Origin: Mageeibacillus sp. UBA1193
Lineage (GTDB): Bacteria > Bacillota > Clostridia > Saccharofermentanales > Saccharofermentanaceae
Length of the DNA stretch: 17,657 bases
Direction of reading: 5' to 3'
Assembly: GCA_002310155.1 (NCBI GenBank)
Contig: DBYF01000025.1
Coordinates: forward strand, 6,560 to 24,216
Position numbers and translations under genes: made by a program. The notes beneath the pieces were generated by a model. That model was not told the origin of the DNA. It saw only the letters and a program-made list of their open reading frames with translations, and did not search any database. Below, piece after piece: positions 1 to 5,346 of this stretch. Position 1 is the first letter of the stretch; the number at the start of each line of letters is the position of its first letter.

Positions 1-992
1 GTGTTCTCTCTGCAGGAGAGCATAGCGTTCGGGTTGGACTCCATGGATGTTCCCGGAGCAACACCGAAGAAACCAGCTTCCGGATTGAGAGCGTGGAGAC
101 GTCCGTCAGCGCCGAACTTCATCCAAGCGATATCGTCGCCGAGGGTCTGAACCTTCCAGCCCGGGATCGTCGGAACGAGCATTGCCAGGTTGGTCTTACC
201 GCAAGCGGACGGGAAAGCGCCGCAGATGTGCTTAACGTTGCCGTTCGGATCTGTGAGCTTGAGGATGAGCATGTGCTCAGCCAGCCAGCCCTCTTCACGA
301 GCGAGAACGGAAGCGATACGGAGAGCGAAGCACTTCTTACCGAGGAGAGCGTTTCCGCCGTAACCGGAACCATAGGACCAGATCAGCTTCTCTTCCGGGA
401 AGTGAGCGATGTACTTCTTATCCATCGGAGCGCACGGCCATGTGGTTGTGTCCTTAGCGCCATTCTCCAGCGGAGCTCCAACGGAGTGGATGCACGGGAT
501 GAACTCGCCATCAGCACCGAGCTGATCGAGAACAGCCTTACCTGTTCTGGTCATGATCATCATGTTGACAACTACGTATGCACTATCTGTGATCTCGATA
601 CCGATCTTGGAGATCGGAGAACCTACAGGACCCATGGAGAACGGGATAACGTACATTGTACGGCCGTGCATGCAGCCTGTGGAGAGTTCTGTGAGTGTCT
701 TCTTCAGTTCAACAGGATCGATCCAGTTGTTCGTCGGGCCGGCATCATCTTCGCTCTTGGAAGCGATGTAGGTACGGCCTTCAACACGGGCAACGTCAGA
801 CGGATCGGATCTGAAAAGATAGCAACCCGGATGTTTTGCCTCATTAAGTTTTGTTGCCATGCCGCTGGCTACCATTGCGTCGAGCAGTTCCTGCTTCTCA
901 GCTTCAGTACCTTCAATCCAGCGGATCGCGTCAGGCTGAGTCATCTTTGCGATTTCGTCAACCCAGTTCTGCAGTTTAACATTAGTTGTCAT
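1..992 (-). CDS. pckG: Phosphoenolpyruvate carboxykinase (GTP), partial (C-terminus outside window)
   Basis: Cytosolic enzyme that converts oxaloacetate and GTP to PEP, CO2 and GDP (or the reverse, as an anaplerotic CO2-fixing step in many anaerobes). About 330 N-terminal residues are present; the family is usually near 600, so the gene runs off the left edge. Seen directly: the GTP-PEPCK P-loop GAFPSACGKTN at residues 258-268 with the family's reactive cysteine (C264), the kinase-2 stretch GDDIAWM at 285-291, and PEAGFFGVAPGT at 304-315. These match the GTP-type family, not the ATP-type PckA. The start is ATG at 992, with AAGGAG eight bases upstream; an in-frame ATG six bases earlier is too close to that site. 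The gene has its own promoter region (see 1119-1147). Confidence 0.96.
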   Translation of the reverse strand, partial: MTTNVKLQNWVDEIAKMTQPDAIRWIEGTEAEKQELLDAMVASGMATKLNEAKHPGCYLFRSDPSDVARVEGRTYIASKSEDDAGPTNNWIDPVELKKTLTELSTGCMHGRTMYVIPFSMGPVGSPISKIGIEITDSAYVVVNMMIMTRTGKAVLDQLGADGEFIPCIHSVGAPLENGAKDTTTWPCAPMDKKYIAHFPEEKLIWSYGSGYGGNALLGKKCFALRIASVLAREEGWLAEHMLILKLTDPNGNVKHICGAFPSACGKTNLAMLVPTIPGWKVQTLGDDIAWMKFGADGRLHALNPEAGFFGVAPGTSMESNPNAMLSCREN

Positions 993-1029
993 ATGCATTA
1001 CTCCTTCCGTTTTTTAATCCTTATTTTCG

Positions 1030-1094
1030 GTATGCCGGGGGGCATACTTTGGATTAGATTGGGCTTGATCGTGTTAGCGTAGGGTAACTACCCT
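1030..1094 (-). promoter_or_regulatory. Two perfect hairpins in the pckG leader
   Basis: Inverted repeat AGGGTA-AC-TACCCT at 1081-1094 and inverted repeat GTATGCC-4-GGCATAC at 1030-1047 both lie between the predicted pckG transcription start and its ribosome binding site. Neither is followed by a U-tract on the minus strand, so they are not intrinsic terminators. They could be operators or RNA hairpins affecting mRNA stability. The rest of the 993-1332 gap holds the promoter, the phased repeats and the terminator of the next gene; no supported gene was seen there. Confidence 0.45.
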
Positions 1095-1118
1095 TACTCA
1101 AAACCGCGATCACTGTAA

Positions 1119-1147
1119 ATAGTAGCATAAAAACCAGTGAAATACAA
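1119..1147 (-). promoter_or_regulatory. Candidate sigma-A promoter of pckG
   Basis: On the minus strand TTGTAT (1142-1147) and TACTAT (1119-1124) are separated by exactly 17 bases. The predicted transcript would start near 1112, leaving a leader of about 120 bases before the pckG start codon. Direct repeats GGGCATT lie 7 bases upstream of the -35. The call is by consensus only. Confidence 0.5.
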
Positions 1148-1264
1148 CTGTAATAATGCCCGAAAATGCCCAATTTCAAACGATTTTCATTTGTGGAAGG
1201 GAAGGCGGAAACCGCAAGGAAAATTGATGTCAGATGAGGGTCAGAAAAAGTGCTTTTCGGGCAT

Positions 1265-1301
1265 AAAAACACCCCGGTGAGAAAGGAGAAACACCGGGGT
1301 G
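1265..1301 (-). terminator. Intrinsic terminator of the zinc-ribbon/HD gene
   Basis: Perfect 10-bp stem CACCCCGGTG (1270-1279) with CACCGGGGTG (1292-1301), a 12-base loop, and five U residues (1265-1269) after it on the minus strand. It lies 31 bases past the stop codon of the 1333-2145 gene and separates that gene from pckG. Confidence 0.85.
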
Positions 1302-1332
1302 AAAAAGAAAGGAAAAAGAAACTGAAGAAATA

Positions 1333-2145
1333 TTAGTCTTTAGCTACTGAAGCGGAGAAGTTGTACTGCTTAACGACTTCTTCGTTCTCATAGATCTTGG
1401 TCTGCCACTTGTTAGCTGTCTGCAGAACCATGGTGTACGGATTCTCCTTACCGTCTACCAGTTCCATATCGCCCTGATAGCTGATCGCCTGTGCTTCGTC
1501 GTCAGACAGGAGCATGTACTGGGAAACCAGGAAGAGAGATCTTACACCTACACTCATGTGAACGAGCTTCGGGTTGATTGTATATGTCGGAGCTACGGAG
1601 AGGGAACGTCCACCGAAGGACAGACCCAGTGTAGAAGTAGTTGTCTTCTCCTCGAGGAGGAAGAGAGGCTTGCCTTCAACACCAACCTTACCTACATCGT
1701 GGAACAGAGCCATGATGATCGCGGACTCGTCGTCGAGCTGCGGCATCAGGGTATCCTTAATACGGAGGAGCTGCTTCGCTACACCAACAGAATGGATGAG
1801 AAGTCCTTTTTCAAATGCGAGAGGTCCCTCGAGCTCAGCCGGAGCTGTCAGCCAGGAAGTACGGTTCTCGAGGAAATCGATGAAGTGATCGAACTCGGTC
1901 TTTCTCTTGATGATCTTCGACTTAAGGTCAGCATAAAGCTCATCAACATTATCCTTTGTGACCATGATCATCGGCATGATCGCTCCAACTACGTTTCCTT
2001 TTGCGACTACGCCGCTACCGGAAGAAGATGAAGTTGTGGGAACACCCTGTACGTTTCCCTGACCGTCTGTAAAATCATACTTACACTTAGGACATCTGAT
2101 CGCCTGATTCGCAATCGTCATACCACAATCTGGACACTTTTTCAT
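1333..2145 (-). CDS. Zinc-ribbon / HD-domain protein of unknown role
   Basis: 270 residues. N-terminal zinc ribbon with CPDC at residues 4-7 and CPKC at 18-21, then a Ser/Gly-rich linker (about 35-50), then an HD-type helical domain. HD-like signatures are GLLIHSVGV (H118), ALFHDVGK (H149-D150) and a later LVHMSVGV (H196). The region WLTAPAE...GLLIHS and SDDEAQAI resembles a Firmicutes/phage HD hydrolase family. In that family, as recalled, the last metal ligand is an Asp in an 'AAD' context; here the aligned stretch is TANKWQ with N245, so phosphohydrolase activity is uncertain. ATG start at 2145 with AGGAGG five bases upstream. It lies downstream of the metzincin-like gene on the same strand, 169 bases away, and ends in a strong terminator. 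Substrate unknown; a nucleic-acid or nucleotide role is only a guess from the zinc ribbon. Confidence 0.8.
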   Translation of the reverse strand: MKKCPDCGMTIANQAIRCPKCKYDFTDGQGNVQGVPTTSSSSGSGVVAKGNVVGAIMPMIMVTKDNVDELYADLKSKIIKRKTEFDHFIDFLENRTSWLTAPAELEGPLAFEKGLLIHSVGVAKQLLRIKDTLMPQLDDESAIIMALFHDVGKVGVEGKPLFLLEEKTTTSTLGLSFGGRSLSVAPTYTINPKLVHMSVGVRSLFLVSQYMLLSDDEAQAISYQGDMELVDGKENPYTMVLQTANKWQTKIYENEEVVKQYNFSASVAKD

Positions 2146-2181
2146 ATGAACCTCCTTTGATGCGGACCCCTTATTTGTATA

Positions 2182-2222
2182 GGATTCACATCCTTCACAT
2201 ATCCTTTCGGGATGTTTATGTG
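2182..2222 (-). repeat. Short direct repeats and hairpin upstream of the HD gene
   Basis: On the minus strand GGATATGTGAA is followed at once by GGATGTGAA (2184-2204 region), and CACATA (2196-2201) pairs with TATGTG (2217-2222) around an inner TCC/GGA stem. No U-tract follows, so this is not a terminator. It could be an operator or a leader hairpin. No clear sigma-A promoter was found in the 2146-2314 gap. Confidence 0.35.
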
Positions 2223-2314
2223 ACTATTCTACAACGGAATCTATCATCAGACAACCTCAAACAGATTTGAAAAACGCAAAAAGAGGCCATCGAAACGCAA
2301 ATTTAACAAGTTGT

Positions 2315-3196
2315 TCATTTTTTCTTGGACTTCGGCGGATGGTTGACTTTGTAATGACGGCGCATGCCCCGGAAGAAGGTTCCGAAGTGGAACTGTTTCG
2401 GGAAATACTGCATGCGGTTATAGAGGTGCGCGGTCAGCACCATCTCAAGTTCCTGCGGGTTTACCTGACGGTTCTGGTTCATCATAAAGTCCGTAGTACC
2501 AGGGGCTTCAAAGTAGAAACGGTAGTTCGCGCCGTAAGCGTCGCCGAGTCCCAGAAGGTGACCGAACTCGTGCGAGCACTCCTGCTGGAATGCGTGACGG
2601 TCACTGTTCTGTCGGATACTTGCGATGCCCGGGTGCTTTCTTGACCAGTTGAGTGTGAATGCTTCCGGCTGGAATGACTTGAAGAATCCCCATCCCCAGC
2701 GCCAGATCGGACTTGTTACGTTGCCCGCCCGGTTCTCGGAATAGGACATTTTGACCCTGATAAATCTCTGCTTGGGGTAATCGTTTACGGCCTGAGGTGT
2801 CTGGTAGCGGATGAACTCCAGGGTGACACGAGCGGAGGACGGATCCGGCTGCATATCCTCGTCGAGAGGGTTATTGTCCTGCGTCAGTACACGGTAGCTC
2901 GCGTGGGCGCGCGCCAGCTCGTAGCCGTCATCCTCGAGCCACGACATGTGGTACTTGCCCGACCAGTTCCTGCGGATACCTGCTTCTGCGACATCTGCGT
3001 AGGTGATATTGGTACCCGGATAGTAACGGAACATCTTGGAAGTATAGCGCACGAAGACACGGATACGCACGCTGTTTCCGTTAAGGATCAGCTGTATCGG
3101 CACCTTCTGGGGATTCGGATACGAAACCGGATATCTCCTGTCTAGTGTGCGGGAAAGTATGTCGCGCTTGGCGTTTGGATCATAGACATGCTTCAT
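2315..3196 (-). CDS. Cytoplasmic metzincin-like zinc metalloprotease, uncharacterised
   Basis: 293 residues from the chosen ATG. The zinc site HEFGHLLGLGD lies at about residues 209-219: HExxH, then Gly, then Asp as likely third ligand (HExxHxxGxxD, as in snapalysin-type metzincins rather than the usual His). A Met-turn-like TTDFMMN follows about 20 residues later, which fits the metzincin fold. The catalytic Glu is present, so the site looks active. No signal peptide, lipobox or membrane segment is visible, unusual for metzincins, most of which are secreted. The N-terminal 200 residues match nothing I recognise; the C-terminus is basic (KSKKK). ATG at 3196 is preferred over an upstream in-frame TTG (3208) because GGGAG sits five bases before it. 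No terminator is visible after it, so read-through into the HD gene is possible. Known relatives with similar sites include polymorphic-toxin metallopeptidases, but no toxin or immunity context is seen. Confidence 0.75.
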   Translation of the reverse strand: MKHVYDPNAKRDILSRTLDRRYPVSYPNPQKVPIQLILNGNSVRIRVFVRYTSKMFRYYPGTNITYADVAEAGIRRNWSGKYHMSWLEDDGYELARAHASYRVLTQDNNPLDEDMQPDPSSARVTLEFIRYQTPQAVNDYPKQRFIRVKMSYSENRAGNVTSPIWRWGWGFFKSFQPEAFTLNWSRKHPGIASIRQNSDRHAFQQECSHEFGHLLGLGDAYGANYRFYFEAPGTTDFMMNQNRQVNPQELEMVLTAHLYNRMQYFPKQFHFGTFFRGMRRHYKVNHPPKSKKK

Positions 3197-3272
3197 TTGT
3201 TCTCCCAATGGTCTAAAAAACCGGATTTTCCCTCATTCTAACAACAGAATACCACGAAATGCTTGAAAAGAG

Positions 3273-3278
3273 TATAAT
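3273..3278 (+). promoter_or_regulatory. Consensus -10 box TATAAT upstream of the small unknown gene
   Basis: TATAAT lies 34 bases before the ATG at 3313. No matching -35 is visible at 16-18 bases spacing, so this is a partial promoter call. It would drive the plus-strand set 3313-4251, diverging from the metzincin-like gene. Confidence 0.35.
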
Positions 3279-3312
3279 AGAGCCGATATACCGAAGTGAG
3301 GGAGAGTGGAAG

Positions 3313-3576
3313 ATGAAGCTGGAAGGCAAGACTTTCAAGATGAATGTGGTCCTGCAGATGCATGTGGTCGAGCATAACCACGAGGGCGTTTCCTTTGTAA
3401 AAGAACTGGATGAGGCGCTTGTACAGCTCTGCCGTGAGATGAATGTGCCGTTCCCGCTGTGGCTTTCCAAGAACACCAGAGAATTCGCCCAGTTCCACCA
3501 GACGACCTTCTTCGAGGATCAGTTTTCCGACAACAAGGTTACGTTTGACCGGTTCATGATCAAGTTGATCGGATGA
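3313..3576 (+). CDS. Small conserved-looking protein of unknown function
   Basis: 87 residues. I do not recognise a named family. The protein is soluble, rich in His, Phe and Val, with a mixed beta start (KMNVVLQMHVVEHNH) followed by a helical stretch (SFVKELDEALVQLCREM) and an aromatic C-terminal half. No membrane segment or signal peptide. ATG at 3313 is chosen because GAGGGAG lies about eight bases upstream; the reading frame is open further upstream to 3259, but that would start before the -10 box. It ends 24 bases before rqcP and is probably in the same transcript, so a link to translation quality control or cell division is possible from context only. Confidence 0.7.
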   Translation: MKLEGKTFKMNVVLQMHVVEHNHEGVSFVKELDEALVQLCREMNVPFPLWLSKNTREFAQFHQTTFFEDQFSDNKVTFDRFMIKLIG

Positions 3577-3600
3577 GTGCTTTTCGATAAGGAGAATAAT

Positions 3601-3858
3601 ATGCGCATCGATAAATATCTGAAGGTTTCCCGTGTAGTAAAGAGAAGGACTGTAGCAAATGAGGTCTGCTCCGCCGGACGTGTCATGATCAACGATAAGG
3701 TCGTAAAGCCCGGCGCGGAGGTAAAGACCGGCGACATCGTCACGATCCGTTTCGGTAACGGGGAGACGAGATTCCGCGTCCTCGCGATCAAGGAGACCGT
3801 CAGAAAAGAAGAGGCTTCCGAGATGTACGAGCTTCTCGAGGGAAAAGAACTGGAGTAA
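3601..3858 (+). CDS. rqcP: RqcP-type S4-domain RNA-binding protein (Hsp15/YabO family)
   Basis: 85 residues, nearly all an S4 RNA-binding domain: MRIDKYLKVSRVVKRRTVAN, then AGRVMINDKVVKPGAEVKTGDIVTIRF. In Bacillus, RqcP (YabO) works with RqcH on obstructed 50S subunits, stabilising P-site tRNA during Ala-tailing of stalled chains; the heat-shock protein Hsp15 is the proteobacterial relative. Length and motif order fit RqcP. ATG at 3601 has AAGGAG six bases upstream, which rules out the in-frame GTG at 3577. The next gene is a DivIC-like gene, the same end-points as the Bacillus yabO-yabP-yabQ-divIC order, but with yabP and yabQ missing. Confidence 0.9.
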   Translation: MRIDKYLKVSRVVKRRTVANEVCSAGRVMINDKVVKPGAEVKTGDIVTIRFGNGETRFRVLAIKETVRKEEASEMYELLEGKELE

Positions 3859-3957
3859 CTTACAATTCCGTTACAAATGTCCCTCCATGTGATACAAGCG
3901 CACCTTTTTGTGAGATAAATAGTTTATGAAATTATCCGCATTTTAAGAAAGGGCGCT

Positions 3958-4251
3958 ATGAAACACAAACAGAAAAAATCTCCGGTATGGAAAGTCATAG
4001 TCTTTGTGTTCTTCGTGATCGTTTTCGCGATGGTCCTTGTGCGCCTGAACAGAGACCGCGAAGTGCGCGCCCGTGTTGAGAAGAGATCCCGTGAGCTCGA
4101 TATCGCGGCAGCACAGGCAAGCGCGGAGTACGCGGATGCGGTCGACCGCTCCCGTAAGGCCGGTTCGGATGACTATGTGGAGGAGATTGCGAGAGAATCG
4201 CTGGGTATGGTCATGCCGGGCGAGACGGTATTCCGTACAGAAGAAAAATAA
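3958..4251 (+). CDS. DivIC/FtsB-like septum formation initiator
   Basis: 97-residue bitopic membrane protein: basic N-terminal cytoplasmic tail (1-10), one transmembrane helix (about 11-29), a charged helical/coiled-coil stretch (30-67), then the C-terminal motif ARESLGMVMPGETVF (78-92), which matches the ARekLgmvkpGE signature of the DivIC/FtsB family. These proteins link the early and late divisome as part of the FtsL-DivIC-DivIB (FtsQLB) complex. ATG at 3958 has AAAGGG just upstream. It is 99 bases after rqcP and ends before a bidirectional terminator. DivIC is the best name by position; FtsL-like is possible. Confidence 0.82.
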   Translation: MKHKQKKSPVWKVIVFVFFVIVFAMVLVRLNRDREVRARVEKRSRELDIAAAQASAEYADAVDRSRKAGSDDYVEEIARESLGMVMPGETVFRTEEK

Positions 4252-4286
4252 GCTCCTAGTGCTTTTGGAATAGAATAATCACGAAC

Positions 4287-4325
4287 GAAAAAGACTGCCT
4301 CCATCGGAGACAGTCTCTTTGTTTT
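4287..4325. terminator. Bidirectional terminator between divIC-like gene and recR
   Basis: Stem AGACTGCCTCC (4292-4302) with GGAGACAGTCT (4306-4316), three-base loop and one C-A mismatch. U-rich runs follow on both strands (CTTTGTTTT on plus, CTTTTTCG on minus). It sits between converging genes and can serve both. Confidence 0.8.
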
Positions 4326-4343
4326 ATCGAAAGATTATATGGA

Positions 4344-4946
4344 TCAGAACTCGTGACGCGCCTGCATCGCCTTCGAGAGCGTCACATCGTCCGCATACTC
4401 GAGGTCCGAGCCCATCGGGAGACCGCTCGCGATACGGGTGACCTTGATGCCGGAGGGCTTGATGAGACGACCGAGATACATGGCAGTCGCTTCTCCCTCT
4501 GCGGTCTGATTCGTCGCGATGATGACTTCCTTCGTCTCGGGATTGGTGCGGAGACGCTCGATGAGTTCCCTGATCTTGATCTCGTCCAGACCTACGTTGT
4601 TGAGCGGGGAGTACACGCCGTGAAGGACGTGATAGAGCCCGTTATAGTCGCGCATGCGCTCCATCGTGGAAACGTCTCTGGGATTCTCGACCACACAGAT
4701 CGTGCTCCTGTCACGCTTCGGATTGGAGCAGATCGGACACGGATCCGAGTCGGTGAAATTCTGGCATACCGAGCAAAGACGGGTAGACGTCTTCGCTTCC
4801 ATCAGGGCGTCTGAGATAGACTTCACATCTTCCTGCGGCATAGCAAGGATATGGAAAGCCAGACGCTGGGCAGACTTCGGCCCGATGCCCGGAAGTTTCC
4901 CGAGTTCAGAGATAAGTTTCGCTACGCTGGGCGAATATCTGGCCAT
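4344..4946 (-). CDS. recR: Recombination mediator RecR
   Basis: 200 residues, the normal family length. Helix-hairpin-helix LPGIGPKSAQRLAF (18-31), C4 zinc finger C58-x2-C61-x8-C70-x2-C73, and a Toprim domain starting at CVVENPRDV (84-92). RecR with RecO and RecF loads RecA on SSB-coated gaps during repair. It is last in the dnaX-ebfC-recR cluster, 23 bases after ebfC. The start is the first possible ATG, since an in-frame TGA lies just before it; the GAGGAAG site is about 12 bases upstream, longer than usual, which may lower translation relative to ebfC. Confidence 0.97.
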   Translation of the reverse strand: MARYSPSVAKLISELGKLPGIGPKSAQRLAFHILAMPQEDVKSISDALMEAKTSTRLCSVCQNFTDSDPCPICSNPKRDRSTICVVENPRDVSTMERMRDYNGLYHVLHGVYSPLNNVGLDEIKIRELIERLRTNPETKEVIIATNQTAEGEATAMYLGRLIKPSGIKVTRIASGLPMGSDLEYADDVTLSKAMQARHEF

Positions 4947-4969
4947 AGATCAGTGACTTCCTCTATAGA

Positions 4970-5311
4970 TCAGAACGGGAGCTTCGCTCCGCCTGTAGCC
5001 TTGGACATCTTCTCGGAAGAGATCTCTGCGAGCTTTCTTGCAGCCTCGTTGTAAGCCGCAATGATCATATCCTGAAGCATTTCAACATCTTCCGGATCTA
5101 CCGCGGACGGATCGATCTCGAGAGACTTGATCTCGTGGGTACCGGAGATAACGATCTTAACGACTCCGCCACCTGCTGTTGCATCTACTTCCAGTGCATC
5201 GATCTCAGCCTTTGCGACCTCGATGTCACGCTGCATTTTCTGTGCCTGCTGCATCAGGGCGCCCATATTGCCGCCGCCCATGCCGAATCCACCACGAAAA
5301 CCTTTTGCCAT
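4970..5311 (-). CDS. ebfC: YbaB/EbfC nucleoid-associated protein
   Basis: 113 residues. Gly/Met-rich N-terminus (GFRGGFGMGGGNMG), then the YbaB core: MQQAQKMQRDIEVAKAEID, GGGVVKIVISGTHEIKSLEID, and a helical C-terminus ending in LPF. Family members bind DNA as dimers and are nearly always next to dnaX and recR, as here. ATG at 5311 with AAGGAGG eight bases upstream; the gap to the dnaX stop is 35 bases. Exact cellular role in Firmicutes is not settled. Confidence 0.95.
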   Translation of the reverse strand: MAKGFRGGFGMGGGNMGALMQQAQKMQRDIEVAKAEIDALEVDATAGGGVVKIVISGTHEIKSLEIDPSAVDPEDVEMLQDMIIAAYNEAARKLAEISSEKMSKATGGAKLPF

Positions 5312-5346
5312 TTTACATTCCTCCTTAAATATCTAATGACATGAAA

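Noticed and set aside
93..1082. 329-residue plus-strand frame opposite pckG
   Set aside because: The minus strand encodes unmistakable GTP-PEPCK motifs throughout.
1054..1272. 72-residue minus-strand frame with a hydrophobic stretch upstream of pckG
   Set aside because: It begins in the terminator hairpin, lacks a ribosome binding site and covers the pckG promoter and leader.
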